Positions 18,133-29,992 are shown, numbered from the stretch's first letter. The stretch is 64,000 nucleotides of DNA from Azospira inquinata (GCF_018905915.1 NZ_CP064782.1:1984001-2048000); one strand, 5' to 3'. Notes: a model not told the origin generated them from the sequence alone. Numbers and translations: made by a program.

Positions 18133-18717
18133 TCAGGAGGCCTTGCCCAGCAGGTTGTCCTTCAGGTCGCCCTGGGTGGGCTTGTCCCCTAGCCAGATGC
18201 GCAGCAGGGCCCGGTAAAAGTCTTCCCCGGGGATGGGATTGCCCTTGGCCTGGCCACCCACCACCAGCCGGGTACCCTTGCCCGGCACCCAGTCCAAAGC
18301 GATGGGGGTGCCTTTGCTGGCCTTGCCCAGGGCCAATAGGGTGTTGTCGAAGGTCTGGAGCCGGTCCTTGAGGGGGGCGATTTCCGTGTCGCTGAGATTT
18401 TTTTCAATGCCGCCGGAAAGGGCTTCCACAAACTGCTGGGCGCTCAGTTCCATGAGGGGCACGATGGTAATGCGCTTGGGGCCTTTGCTATTGAGCACTC
18501 CGGCCGCATCGGTCTTTTTTTCCGGCAGGTAAAGGCCCATGGCGTAGACCTTGATGAAAAACTTGGAGCGCAGACCCGCCCCGTTCAGCACCAGCTCCTG
18601 CTGTTCCAGGTGCTGCCGGTCGTCGAAGCGTACACCGGCCACTTCCGTAGCCCGGGCGTTGAGGCCGGCGACCAGTAGGGTGGCGGCCAGCAGGGTGGTG
18701 AGCAAGGGGTGCTTCAT
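18133..18717 (-). CDS. Secreted chalcone isomerase-like domain protein
   Basis: A 194-residue protein with a signal peptide (MKHPLLTTLLAATLLVAGLN, cleavage probably after ARA near residue 23) and a bacterial chalcone-isomerase-like fold (EVAGVRFDDRQHL, then FIKVYAMGLYLP, and a C-terminal FYRALLRIWLGDKP). Bacterial members are periplasmic and their role is not known; they are not thought to act on plant flavonoids. The open frame extends 195 bases upstream, but the ATG used starts the signal peptide and has AGGAGA upstream. It is on the same strand as proA and ogt but spaced from both. Confidence 0.82.
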   Translation of the reverse strand: MKHPLLTTLLAATLLVAGLNARATEVAGVRFDDRQHLEQQELVLNGAGLRSKFFIKVYAMGLYLPEKKTDAAGVLNSKGPKRITIVPLMELSAQQFVEALSGGIEKNLSDTEIAPLKDRLQTFDNTLLALGKASKGTPIALDWVPGKGTRLVVGGQAKGNPIPGEDFYRALLRIWLGDKPTQGDLKDNLLGKAS

Positions 18718-18935
18718 GGGGCTGTCTCCTGATTTTGGACGGACCGTCTGGATAAGGCGGGGCAGGGTCCGCTTGCTGCCCTTAAACTCAAGCTCCCCGG
18801 CTGAATGGGGCAGGACCGGGGGCAAGCATGACGGTTGGAAACCGGTAACATGGGGGAGTTCCCCCGGGCCCGCCCTCTGGGGCCCCATCCCCGCTCGGCA
18901 CCGGGGCGGCATGGGCTGCCCGCCCCCCTGGGGCC

Positions 18936-20192
18936 TTAGCTACGCACCTGGCCGTTCCCCAGTACCACCCATTTCTGGCTGGTGAGGCCTTCCAGGCCCA
19001 CCGGGCCCCGGGCGTGGATTTTGTCCGTGGAAATGCCGATTTCCGCCCCCAGGCCGTATTCAAAGCCGTCGGCAAAGCGGGTGGAGGCATTGACCATCAC
19101 GGAACTGGAATCCACCTCCCGGAGGAAGCGCATGGCGTGGCTGTAATCCTCGGTGACAATGGCTTCCGTGTGGCCGGAGGAATAGCGGTTGATGTGCTCA
19201 ATGGCTTCGTCCAGCCCGGCCACCACCTTTACGGCGATGATGGGGGCTAGGTATTCCTCGCCCCAGTCCGCTTCCGTGGCAGCCTTGGCCGTGGGCACTA
19301 GGGCCTGGGTTTCCGGGCAGCCCCGGATTTCCACCCCTTTAGCGGTCAGCATGGCGGCCAGGCCGGGGAGCTGGGCGGCGGCTTCGGAGCGGGCCACCAG
19401 CAGGGTTTCCGCCGTATTGCAGGTGCCGTAGCGCTGGGTCTTGGCGTTTTCCACGATTTTCAGGGCCTTGGCCGGATCGGCCCCCTCATCCACATAAACG
19501 TGGCAGTTGCCGTCCAGATGCTGAATCATGGGCACCCGGGATTCGGCCAGGAGCCGGGCGATGAGGCCCTTGCCCCCCCGGGGCACGATGACGTCCACGA
19601 ATTCCCGCATGGTGATGAGTTCCCCCACGGCGGCCCGATCCGTGGTTTCCACCACCTGGACCGCCTCGGCGGGCAGACCGGCGGCTTCCAACCCTTCCTG
19701 GACCAGGGCCGCCAGGGCCCGGTTGCTGCGAATGGCTTCCGAGCCGCCCCGGAGGATAGAAGCGTTGCCGGACTTGATGCACAGCCCCGCCGCATCCACG
19801 GTCACATTGGGCCGGGCTTCGTAAATGATGCCGATGACTCCCAGGGGCACCCGCATGTGGCCCACCTGGATGCCCGAGGGGCGGAAACGCAGATCGGTCA
19901 TTTCCCCAATGGGGTCGGGCAGGGCGGCGATCTGTTCCAGACCAGCGGCCATGGTGGCCACGGTTTTCGGGGTCAGGGTGAGCCGGTCCAGCATGGCGCT
20001 GGCCAGTCCGGCAGCCCGGGCGGCAGCCAGGTCTTCCCCGTTGGCGGCCAGGAGGGCGGCTTCTTCCCGCCGAATAGCGCTGGCGATAGCTTTCAGGGCC
20101 TGGTTTTTGGCGTTGGTGTCGGCCTTGGCCATGAGCCGGGAAGCGGCGCGGGCCTGGCGGCCCAGGGAGTGCATGTAGTCCTTGATATCCAT
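18936..20192 (-). CDS. proA: Gamma-glutamyl phosphate reductase
   Basis: A 418-residue NADPH-dependent enzyme of the aldehyde dehydrogenase superfamily, which makes glutamate-5-semialdehyde for proline. Seen are [31 protein letters not shown], the catalytic Cys in [12 protein letters not shown] and the C-terminal [16 protein letters not shown] segment. The frame opens 30 bases earlier, but the ATG before [10 protein letters not shown] fits the family. The partner proB is not in this window. A perfect TATAAT lies 28 bases upstream. Large open frames on the opposite strand are shadows. Confidence 0.96.
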   Translation of the reverse strand: MDIKDYMHSLGRQARAASRLMAKADTNAKNQALKAIASAIRREEAALLAANGEDLAAARAAGLASAMLDRLTLTPKTVATMAAGLEQIAALPDPIGEMTDLRFRPSGIQVGHMRVPLGVIGIIYEARPNVTVDAAGLCIKSGNASILRGGSEAIRSNRALAALVQEGLEAAGLPAEAVQVVETTDRAAVGELITMREFVDVIVPRGGKGLIARLLAESRVPMIQHLDGNCHVYVDEGADPAKALKIVENAKTQRYGTCNTAETLLVARSEAAAQLPGLAAMLTAKGVEIRGCPETQALVPTAKAATEADWGEEYLAPIIAVKVVAGLDEAIEHINRYSSGHTEAIVTEDYSHAMRFLREVDSSSVMVNASTRFADGFEYGLGAEIGISTDKIHARGPVGLEGLTSQKWVVLGNGQVRS

Positions 20193-20220
20193 GATGTTTC
20201 GGCGTCCAGGGGAAGGGCCC

Positions 20221-20226
20221 ATTATA
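20221..20226 (-). promoter_or_regulatory. Candidate -10 box of proA
   Basis: Perfect TATAAT on the minus strand, 28 bases before the proA ATG, in strongly GC-rich DNA. The -35 position does not match consensus. Confidence 0.4.
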
Positions 20227-20344
20227 GCGGTCCCCGAGGCCCCAACCCCCCATGTCCTTACTGAAAGTGCGGATATAGACTAAACTTTCGCCCCAAGCTG
20301 CTGTCAGAGTCCCTCACAGAGACCGCACTTCGTAGGAGTTCCCG

Positions 20345-20620
20345 ATGAGTCGCAAGTTAATTCTCCCCAATGAAATCCAGGTATGCGCCACATGCAGCTA
20401 CTGGGACGGGGACCGGAAGGTGGATGCCGAGGTGGGCGTGGTGGTGGTGGACGACAACTGCAAAGGCGAGTGTCTGGTCCGGGAAACCCCCTTGCCCGCC
20501 CTGCGTCCCAAGGGCCATGATGTGGATTGCGCCTGGGAACACCTGGAGGGGGAAGAGGCCGATGGGGAGGCACCGGCAGCGGACGATGTTCCCCCTGCCG
20601 GTGGGGAAAAAGCCGCCTGA
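20345..20620 (+). CDS. Small cysteine-containing protein of unknown function
   Basis: A 91-residue acidic protein not recognised as any named family. Five cysteines are arranged CATC (Cys14, Cys17), CKGEC (Cys39, Cys43) and VDC (Cys62), suggesting a zinc or iron-sulfur site; the C-terminal 25 residues are an Ala/Glu/Asp-rich tail that looks disordered. The ATG has AGGAG 9 bases upstream and the codon use matches the neighbours, so it is very likely a real gene. It stands alone between divergent proA and convergent holA, followed by a terminator hairpin. No signal peptide is seen. Confidence 0.75.
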   Translation: MSRKLILPNEIQVCATCSYWDGDRKVDAEVGVVVVDDNCKGECLVRETPLPALRPKGHDVDCAWEHLEGEEADGEAPAADDVPPAGGEKAA

Positions 20621-20761
20621 GTTGTCTTGATAACGGGAACGGTGGTGGCCGGGGGAGCCCGGCAAACAGGTGGGCGGCAACGGTTTCCGCCCCGGATGGC
20701 CGGCGGGAGCCCCAGGGTCTGACCCTTAGCATTCTCCCTGGCCCCAGCCAGAAGCTAAGAA

Positions 20762-20785
20762 AAAAGCCCGGTTGCCCGGGCTTTT
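20762..20785. terminator. Bidirectional terminator between the small Cys protein and holA
   Basis: Perfect 10-bp arms AAAAGCCCGG and CCGGGCTTTT with a TTGC loop, so A and T runs flank the stem on both strands. It serves the plus-strand small gene and the convergent holA transcript. Confidence 0.8.
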
Positions 20786-20807
20786 GCCGTTTACCGAGCC
20801 CCTGGGC

Positions 20808-21812
20808 TTAGACGCTCAGGGATAGGCCCAGGCGCAGGAAGGCTTCCCACACATTGCCCGGCTCCAGACCCTTGATGCAGCGGTCGATACGGGCGGCCTG
20901 GGCCAGTCCCCGCACCAGCCGGTGCAGATCCAGGCGTTGCAGGGCCCGCTTCATGGCCGCCTGGCGGGGGCCCCAGACCCGCTGTTCCTTGCACAGCAAA
21001 TCCAAAGGGCGCCCAGCCACTAGACCGGTCTTGATGGCGGCGAGGGCCCGCAGTTCCTCGGTGAGGGCCCACAGCACCAGGGGCGGGGCTTCCCCCTCCT
21101 GGCGCAGGCCGTCCAGGGTGCGGCACAGACGGCCCATGTCCCCGGCCAGGAGGGCGGCGCGTAAATCGTCGATGTCGTAGCGGGCCACGTTGAGCACCGC
21201 TTCTCGCACCTGTTCCAGGCTCAAGGGGCCGGGGGGATAGAGCAGGCCAATTTTCTGGATTTCCTGGTGGGCGGCCAGGAGATTGCCTTCCACCCGTTCG
21301 GCGATGAACTGGAGGGCGTCCCGGTCCCCGCTCTGGCCCTGGCGTTGCAGGCGCCCGGCGATCCAGGCGGGCAGCTCGGCCAGGGGCGGGGCATTGAGTT
21401 TGACCAGGGTGCCGGCCTGGGTCAGGGCGGTGAACCAGGCGGATTTTTCTTCCTGCCAGGAAAGCTCGGGCAGGGTAATGAGTACCAGGATGTCCGGGCT
21501 TAGGCGCTGGGCGAATTCCTGGAGGGCCTGGCCTCCTTCCCGCCCGGGCTTGCCCGTGGGAATGCGCAGGTCGATGAGTTTCCGTTCCCCGAACAGGGAA
21601 AGGTTGCCGCAGGCTTGGGCCAGCTGATTCCAGTTAAAGCCCGGGCCGGCTACCAGCACCTCCCGTTCGCTGAACCCCTGGTGCCGGGCAGCGGCCCGGA
21701 TGGCGTCCCCGGCCTCGATGACCAGCAGGGGCTCGTCCCCGTACAGGGTGTAGAGGGGGGCCAGGCCCCGCTCCAGCTGGGCCGTCAGTTGCTCAGCCTT
21801 GAGCTGGGCCAC
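20808..21812 (-). CDS. holA: DNA polymerase III subunit delta
   Basis: A 334-residue clamp-loader subunit that opens the beta sliding clamp. The conserved LAPLYTLYGDEPLLVIEA start, the FGERKLIDLRIP segment, and the LLAAHQEIQKIGLLY and RYDIDDLRAALL segments are typical of delta. The start is GTG and overlaps the lptE stop by one base (TAGTG), so translation is coupled. The order leuS-lptE-holA is conserved in beta- and gammaproteobacteria. Confidence 0.95.
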   Translation of the reverse strand: MAQLKAEQLTAQLERGLAPLYTLYGDEPLLVIEAGDAIRAAARHQGFSEREVLVAGPGFNWNQLAQACGNLSLFGERKLIDLRIPTGKPGREGGQALQEFAQRLSPDILVLITLPELSWQEEKSAWFTALTQAGTLVKLNAPPLAELPAWIAGRLQRQGQSGDRDALQFIAERVEGNLLAAHQEIQKIGLLYPPGPLSLEQVREAVLNVARYDIDDLRAALLAGDMGRLCRTLDGLRQEGEAPPLVLWALTEELRALAAIKTGLVAGRPLDLLCKEQRVWGPRQAAMKRALQRLDLHRLVRGLAQAARIDRCIKGLEPGNVWEAFLRLGLSLSV

Positions 21813-22336
21813 TACTCGTCCTCGTCGTCCGGATTGAGGGGCTTGATGGCGGCCAGACGGCGCATGATCTGCTGGGCCGCATCCTGCTGCATGTCCTTCC
21901 AGAGCATGGTTTCTTCCTGCTCCTTGGAGAGAATTTCGCTATCCCCGTAGGTCATGTCCCGGTGCAGGGTGAGGTTCACCGGCGGGGTTAGGTCCCGACC
22001 CTTGGGGTCGGTGATGCGATAGGCGATGAGAATCCGCAGCTGGTATTCCTGAATCTTGCCGCCGCCGCTATAGGACAGCACATCCCGCTGTTGCAGGTAG
22101 CTGGTCTGGACGAAGATGGCTTCCGCGTCCTCCGCCTTATCTACCAGCTGGGTGGTGCTGCTGGTGCGGATGGCCCGGCGCAGGTAGATACCCACGTCCG
22201 AGTTTTCCGGCAGATCGATTTTCATGGTGTGGAAGGGCAGGGCCGGGGGCGCCTTGAGCTGGAAGCCGCAACCGGCGGCGAAGAGCATCAGGACGCCGGC
22301 CAGCAGGGCCAGACAGGGCAGGATCAGGCGGCGCAC
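21812..22336 (-). CDS. lptE: LPS-assembly lipoprotein LptE
   Basis: A 174-residue outer-membrane lipoprotein that plugs the LptD barrel and helps to insert lipopolysaccharide. The signal peptide ends with the lipobox LFAAGC, with Cys23 as the lipidation site, followed by GFQLK, the usual LptE start of the mature part. Start is GTG with GAGGAGAGC just upstream. It sits between leuS and holA, 18 bases after leuS, the conserved place for lptE (formerly rlpB). Confidence 0.95.
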   Translation of the reverse strand: MRRLILPCLALLAGVLMLFAAGCGFQLKAPPALPFHTMKIDLPENSDVGIYLRRAIRTSSTTQLVDKAEDAEAIFVQTSYLQQRDVLSYSGGGKIQEYQLRILIAYRITDPKGRDLTPPVNLTLHRDMTYGDSEILSKEQEETMLWKDMQQDAAQQIMRRLAAIKPLNPDDEDE

Positions 22337-22354
22337 GGACGCTCTCCTCGGGGC

Positions 22355-25018
<2,664 letters not shown>

Positions 25019-25030
25019 TCAAAGGACGAA

Positions 25031-25036
25031 ATTATA
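25031..25036 (-). promoter_or_regulatory. Candidate -10 box of the leuS-lptE-holA operon
   Basis: Perfect TATAAT on the minus strand 37 bases upstream of the leuS ATG. The -35 region does not match consensus. Confidence 0.4.
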
Positions 25037-25100
25037 ACCGCTCGCCCCTCGGGCCTGGGACCGAATCACGGTGGGCCGGGCCGGGCGGGGCCGATGGCCA

Positions 25101-25135
25101 TAAAAAAACGGCGTCAGGAGTGATCCCGACGCCGT
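25101..25135 (-). terminator. Intrinsic terminator after the 138-residue unknown gene
   Basis: Perfect 8-bp inverted repeat ACGGCGTC (25108-25115) and GACGCCGT (25128-25135) with a 12-base loop. Read on the minus strand it is followed by a run of seven T, about 55 bases after the stop of the minus-strand gene. Confidence 0.8.
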
Positions 25136-25190
25136 CAAACAAGCTACAGACTACAGAGGAGGAGTTACTGCAATTCTTGCGGGGCGCCCT

Positions 25191-25607
25191 TTAGCTGCCG
25201 AAGCGCACATAGGGCTTGAACAGGCCGTTCCAGGTGTCCTGCCAGAACTTGGCCGCATTGACGGCGGCGGTCAGGCCGAACTGGGCCATGCGCCCCTGGT
25301 GACCCCAGATCCAGCTCATGTTGGGGGCGGCCTCCGCATAGGCGGCGGGCAGGGCCACACCGGTGAAGCAAGGGGGGCAGGGGGCTTGATCCGTGGTGCC
25401 CGTCTTCCCTTCCCGGGGAATGGCATCGTGGTCAATCTTGGCCAGGGTCAGGAGCCGTTCCAGGGCCTGACTGGCGAAATCGTTGCCGTCCCGCTGCTGG
25501 CAGAGGGTGGCGGCTTCTTCCTGGGCCCGTTGCCAGAGCGCGCGGGCTTCCGCTTCGCTCAGGCCCGCTTTGTGGGCGACCCAGGGCAGGATCATGGGTG
25601 TTTTCAT
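25191..25607 (-). CDS. Conserved-looking protein of unknown function (138 aa)
   Basis: Not assigned to a named family. The N-terminal part, beginning ILPWVAHKAGLSEAEARALW, is helical and charged; the middle holds two close cysteines (CPPC) after a Pro/Thr-rich linker; the C-terminal part is aromatic and hydrophobic (MSWIWGHQGRMAQFGL, then WNGLFKPYVRFGS). There is no signal peptide. The ATG has a GGAAG-type site nearby, the gene has its own terminator, and a perfect TATAAT with a palindrome lies upstream, so it is a single-gene unit with likely regulation. The product could be membrane-associated; that is a guess. Confidence 0.7.
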   Translation of the reverse strand: MKTPMILPWVAHKAGLSEAEARALWQRAQEEAATLCQQRDGNDFASQALERLLTLAKIDHDAIPREGKTGTTDQAPCPPCFTGVALPAAYAEAAPNMSWIWGHQGRMAQFGLTAAVNAAKFWQDTWNGLFKPYVRFGS

Positions 25608-25748
25608 GGTTTGCTTCCTTTCTGGTTATGTCCAGAACCGGCTCCCGGCCAGGCCGCGTTGGGAACGGTGAGTGGTCAGGAAGGGACGCCGGAGGAGGCG
25701 GGAAAGACGCTTATCTGCGCCCTCCGGTAGCCGTTTCTGTTGCATTGC

Positions 25749-25761
25749 AATACGTATTATA
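25749..25761 (-). promoter_or_regulatory. Palindrome overlapping a minus-strand -10 box
   Basis: AATACGTATT (25749-25758) is a perfect 10-bp palindrome; it overlaps ATTATA (25756-25761), which is TATAAT on the minus strand. The pair reads as an operator over the promoter of the 138-residue gene. No consensus -35 is seen, which would suit a regulated promoter. A long leader of about 140 bases would follow. Confidence 0.4.
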
Positions 25762-26096
25762 ACCCACTGGATTTATAGGGTTACTGCGGATATTACGTAG
25801 GTAAGCCACGCCGTTTTGATCTTTGTTGCTGCGGCGCAACAAAAACTTCCCAGGGCCAAGTAGGGCGGGCCTGGGCGCCGGATGGACATTTTTCCCTCTG
25901 TCATGGAAACCGGGGAAGGCGGGGGAGCGGAGGGCGGTTACGGGGCAAAAAAGCCATGCCAGAGCTCATGGATGCTGTGGGGCGCGGGGAAAAACGGGGG
26001 AGGTTGGGGGGACTTCCTGGGGCCTCCCCGGAAAGTTCCGTCTTGCCGACCCCGTCGCTGACCACCGGCGACCGGGGGCAAGGCGCCTGGGGCGGC

Positions 26097-26102
26097 TATA
26101 AT
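26097..26102 (+). promoter_or_regulatory. Candidate -10 box of uvrD
   Basis: Perfect TATAAT 25 bases before the uvrD ATG in GC-rich sequence; the -35 position is poor. Confidence 0.4.
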
Positions 26103-26127
26103 TCCCCGTCCTTCCGAAAGCCTTGCC

Positions 26128-28401
26128 ATGTCCGACCTGCTTGCCCACCTCAATCCTCCCCAACTCCAAGCCGTAACCCTGCCGCCCCAGCACGCCCTGA
26201 TTCTGGCGGGGGCCGGGTCGGGCAAGACCCGGGTGCTCACCACCCGCATCGCCTGGCTCATCTCCACCTCCCAGGTGAGTCCCCATGGCCTGCTGGCGGT
26301 GACTTTCACCAACAAGGCGGCCAAGGAAATGCAGGCCCGGCTGGCGGCCATGCTGCCCATCAACACCCGGGGCATGTGGATCGGCACCTTCCACGGTCTC
26401 TGCAACCGGCTGCTTCGGGCCCACCACAAGGAAGCCGGGTTGCCCGCCCTGTTCCAGATCCTGGACAGCGCGGATCAGCTGGCGGCTATCAAGCGCCTCC
26501 TGAAAAACCTCAATGTGGACGATGAAAAATTCCCCCCCCGGGAATTGATGAATTTCATCAACGCCCACAAGGAGCAGGGCATTCGTCCGGCCCAGGCCGA
26601 GGCTTGGGACGATTACACCCGGCGCCGGGTGGATTTGTGGAGCGAATACGAGGTCCAGTGCCAGCGGGAAGGGGTGGTGGATTTCGCCGAACTGCTGCTG
26701 CGCTGCTTTGAACTGCTGAGCCGCAACGAGCCCCTGCGCCGCCACTATCAGGAACGTTTCCGCCACATCCTGGTGGATGAATTCCAAGATACCAACCGGC
26801 TCCAGTACGCCTGGCTGAAGCTCCTGGCGGGCATGGAAGGGAGCGTCACCGGTGCCCCGGGGGCGGCGGTGTTCGCCGTGGGGGATGACGACCAGTCCAT
26901 CTACGCCTTTCGCGGCGCGGAAGTGGGCAATATGCGGGACTTCGAGCGGGAATTCGCCGGGGACAACGTGATCCGCCTGGAACAGAACTACCGTTCCCAC
27001 GGCAATATCCTGGATGCGGCCAACGCCCTCATCAAACACAACGAGGGGCGCCTGGGGAAAAACCTGTGGACCGACCAGGGGGCCGGGGAGCCTATCCGGG
27101 TCTATGAGGCCGTCTCCGACCTGGACGAAGCCCGCTGGATGGTGGAAGAGGTGCGGGAACTGGTGCGGGACGGGGTGCCCCGCAACCAGATCGCCCTGCT
27201 CTACCGCTCCAACGCCCAGTCCCGGGTGCTGGAACACGAACTCTTCACCCGGGCCGTGCCCTACAAGGTGTACGGGGGCCTGCGCTTTTTTGAACGCCAG
27301 GAAGTGAAACACGCCCTGGCCTATCTGCGCCTCATCGCCAATCCGGATGACGACACCGCTTTTCTGCGGGTGGTGAATTTCCCTGCCCGGGGCATCGGCG
27401 CCCGGACCCTGGAACATCTCCAGGAGGCCGCCCACCGGGGCAATTCCAGCCTCTACAACGCCGCCGCCGGACTGCCCGGCAAGCCCGGAGCCAGTGTGGG
27501 GGCCTTCATCCGCCTGGTGGAGGAACTGCGCCAGGAAACCCGCAGCCTGCCCCTGCCGGAAATGGTGGAACACGTGGTGGAACGGAGCAGTCTGGCCCCC
27601 CACTACCGCACGGAAAAAGACGGCCAGGAACGGCTGGAAAACTTGAACGAACTGATCAACGCCGCCGCCGCCTTCGTGGGGGACGACGCCAATCTGGTGG
27701 CCCTGGACCCGGTCTTTGTCCCCGGGGAAGCGGATCCCCTGGCCGTGGCGGAAGCGGGGGGCACGGAAGCGGCGCCCCTGGACCCGGCCTCGGAAACCAT
27801 GCTGGGCCGTTTCCTCGCCCACGCTTCCCTGGAGGCGGGGGAACACCAAGCCGGGGAAGGCCAGGAGGCGGTCCAGCTCATGACCGTCCATGCGGCCAAG
27901 GGCCTGGAATTTGACGTGGTTTTCATCTCCGGCCTGGAACAGGGTCTCTTTCCCCACGAAAACGCCTTGCTGGACGCGGGGGGGCTGGAAGAAGAGCGGC
28001 GCCTCATGTACGTGGCCATTACCCGGGCCCGGGACCGGCTCTACCTCTCCCACGCCCAGACCCGCATGCTCCACGGCCAGACCCGCTATTGCCTGGTGTC
28101 CTCCTTCCTGGAGGAAATTCCCCCGGCCCTGCTGCTGCGCCTCAACCGGGCGGCGGAAACGGGCTATGGGGCAGGGGAATCCTCCCCCAGCTACGGAGGC
28201 TGGGACAGCGCCCCCACGGGCCCGGCCACGGTGCCGGGCAGCGGCCTGCGGGTGGGCCAGGGGGTGGCCCATGCCAAATTCGGTCAAGGGGTGATCGTGG
28301 CCTGTGAAGGCCGGGGGGCGGACGCCCGGGTCCAGGTCAATTTCGGCGGCGCCGGGATGAAGTGGCTGGCCCTGGAATACGCCAAGCTCACCCCTCTTTA
28401 A
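26128..28401 (+). CDS. uvrD: DNA helicase II UvrD
   Basis: A 757-residue SF1A 3'-5' helicase for mismatch and nucleotide-excision repair. Helicase motifs in order: LAGAGSGKTRVL (I), AVTFTNKAAKEM (Ia), LVDEFQDTN (II), GDDDQSIYAFRGA (III), EQNYRS (IV), TVHAAKGLEFD (V) and YVAITRARD (VI). The segments WIGTFHGLCNRLLRAHH and FQILDSADQL and a C-terminal Tudor-like domain (VGQGVAHAKFGQGVIV) identify UvrD rather than Rep. It stands alone, with convergent HD-GYP downstream. Confidence 0.95.
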   Translation: MSDLLAHLNPPQLQAVTLPPQHALILAGAGSGKTRVLTTRIAWLISTSQVSPHGLLAVTFTNKAAKEMQARLAAMLPINTRGMWIGTFHGLCNRLLRAHHKEAGLPALFQILDSADQLAAIKRLLKNLNVDDEKFPPRELMNFINAHKEQGIRPAQAEAWDDYTRRRVDLWSEYEVQCQREGVVDFAELLLRCFELLSRNEPLRRHYQERFRHILVDEFQDTNRLQYAWLKLLAGMEGSVTGAPGAAVFAVGDDDQSIYAFRGAEVGNMRDFEREFAGDNVIRLEQNYRSHGNILDAANALIKHNEGRLGKNLWTDQGAGEPIRVYEAVSDLDEARWMVEEVRELVRDGVPRNQIALLYRSNAQSRVLEHELFTRAVPYKVYGGLRFFERQEVKHALAYLRLIANPDDDTAFLRVVNFPARGIGARTLEHLQEAAHRGNSSLYNAAAGLPGKPGASVGAFIRLVEELRQETRSLPLPEMVEHVVERSSLAPHYRTEKDGQERLENLNELINAAAAFVGDDANLVALDPVFVPGEADPLAVAEAGGTEAAPLDPASETMLGRFLAHASLEAGEHQAGEGQEAVQLMTVHAAKGLEFDVVFISGLEQGLFPHENALLDAGGLEEERRLMYVAITRARDRLYLSHAQTRMLHGQTRYCLVSSFLEEIPPALLLRLNRAAETGYGAGESSPSYGGWDSAPTGPATVPGSGLRVGQGVAHAKFGQGVIVACEGRGADARVQVNFGGAGMKWLALEYAKLTPL

Positions 28402-28582
28402 AGGCTGGCCCCAAAAACTGGCCGGGAATGGCCGTGGTTGGCTGATCTTCCTCGGCGGCCCCGGGAAAGGGGCGTCCGTATTGCTTGTACCCGGTGGGCG
28501 GGCCAGCAGGCTTGTCCATTAGCCTTTACCCCGGGGTGGCCCTTGTCACCCCCGTCTGCCAAGGCTTTCCGGGCGAGGGGCC

Positions 28583-29992
28583 CTAGCCCAGGCGCCCCGT
28601 CTGGTGTTCCGGCCGGTCCCCCACCTCCGCCGGGCGTAGGCCCAGGCGGTGCCGCGCATTGGCCACAAAGCTTTTGCGCGCCACCGGGTCCAGCAGGCCC
28701 CGGAAAAAGTAGTGGCGTATCCGCCCCGCCAGCAAATCCACCAGCCCGGCTTCGTCCAGGGCCTGAACCCGGGCGTAGAGCAGGGGGGCCTTGGCCAGAA
28801 AGGTTTGCAGAATGGCCGGGTCGAAATGGCTGCCCGATTCCCGGGCCATCATGTCCAGCACGATTTGCAGGCCCAGGGGATCTTTGTAGGGACGTCGGCT
28901 GGTGAGGGCGTCGAAGACGTCGGCCACGGCGAAAATACGGGCGTTGCGGGGAATGGCTTCCCCCTTCAGACCTTGCAGATAGCCGCTGCCGTCGTAACGC
29001 TCGTGGTGGAATTCCACCACCTCCCGGGCCGTCCCCAGCCACTCGGAGGGGGCCAGGATTTCCACCCCCAGGCGCACATGGCTGCGCATGATGGCGAATT
29101 CCTCCGGGGTGAGGGGGCCGGGCTTGAGCAGAATGGCGTCGCTGATGCCGATTTTGCCTACGTCGTGGAGAAAGGCGCCGATGATCAGGGAGCGCATGGC
29201 CTTGCCCTTCAGGCCCAGGGCTTCCCCCAGACAGCAGGCGTAATAGGTGACCCGGAAATTGTGGCTGTTGGTGTCCGAATCCCGCTTGGCGATGGCCGCC
29301 CCCAGCACCGTGGCCATTTCCAGGTTGCCCTGGAGCACTTCCCGGGAAGCCTTCACCATGTCCCGGTGCAGGGCCAGGATTACCGGATAGAGGGCCAGGG
29401 TAGTGATGAGCACCGCCCCCAGGGCAAAGAGAATGGTGCGCAGCAGATTGTCGTTGAAGCGGGCCACTTCCGCCGGGTCGGCCAGGAACACGGCCTCAAA
29501 ATAGCCCGCCGCTTCCCCGTTGCGGCCGGGCAGGGGAATGAGGGCCTGGATCAGCAGGCGGCCGTCGGCGCTCAGCTTGGCGAAATGGCGGCGCCCGTCC
29601 CGGGGCAAATCCCGGCGCTGGGCGGCGATCTGGCGGCTCAGCTGGGCCTGATCCGGGTTGAAGGAGCGGGCCAGAACCCGGCCCTGGCGGTCACTGATGG
29701 CGGTGAACAGGCACTGGTGCCGGGCGAATTCCTCCGCCCGGCGGGTCAGCTCCGCCTGGCGGGCCGGAGCCAGGGTGGTCTGCTCCAGATCTTCCGGGAA
29801 GGCCGAGGCCCCGCTGGTTGCCCCTTCCCGGAGTTCCGGGCCGAAGGCCGCTGCCTCCCGGGTGGCCAGGGCGATGGCATAGTCGTCCAGGCGGGTGCTT
29901 TCCAGGTAAAACACCGCCCCCCCGGCCATGGCGGAAAGCAGCAGCCAGGCCAGCAACAGGCGGCGCAGAATGATCCAGTGCAGATTGGGCAT
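28583..29992 (-). CDS. Membrane HD-GYP domain protein (probable c-di-GMP phosphodiesterase)
   Basis: A 469-residue inner-membrane protein. A first membrane helix (about 8-28) and a second (about 185-207) bracket a periplasmic sensor region. The C-terminal HD-GYP domain has FLHDVGKIGI, then MRSHVRLGVEIL, and HHERYDGSGYLQGLKGEAIP, so the metal and HD residues are intact. The signature GYP reads GYL, a variant that may change partner contacts or activity. The family hydrolyses cyclic di-GMP. It forms a counterpart to the GGDEF-EAL protein at 2-4 kb but is monocistronic. The start ATG fits the first helix. Confidence 0.88.
   Translation of the reverse strand: MPNLHWIILRRLLLAWLLLSAMAGGAVFYLESTRLDDYAIALATREAAAFGPELREGATSGASAFPEDLEQTTLAPARQAELTRRAEEFARHQCLFTAISDRQGRVLARSFNPDQAQLSRQIAAQRRDLPRDGRRHFAKLSADGRLLIQALIPLPGRNGEAAGYFEAVFLADPAEVARFNDNLLRTILFALGAVLITTLALYPVILALHRDMVKASREVLQGNLEMATVLGAAIAKRDSDTNSHNFRVTYYACCLGEALGLKGKAMRSLIIGAFLHDVGKIGISDAILLKPGPLTPEEFAIMRSHVRLGVEILAPSEWLGTAREVVEFHHERYDGSGYLQGLKGEAIPRNARIFAVADVFDALTSRRPYKDPLGLQIVLDMMARESGSHFDPAILQTFLAKAPLLYARVQALDEAGLVDLLAGRIRHYFFRGLLDPVARKSFVANARHRLGLRPAEVGDRPEHQTGRLG

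Larger units (their letters stand above)
25608..26127. other. Divergent intergenic region (unknown gene / uvrD)
   Basis: A 520-base interval without a credible gene. An AT-rich island (about 25735-25800) contains TTGCA-T-TGCAA, the palindrome AATACGTATT and a perfect minus-strand TATAAT. Further on is a hairpin, TTTGTTGC (25822-25829) paired with GCAACAAA (25836-25843), without a T run, and a plus-strand TATAAT just before uvrD. The rest is GC-rich and featureless. Confidence 0.7.
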
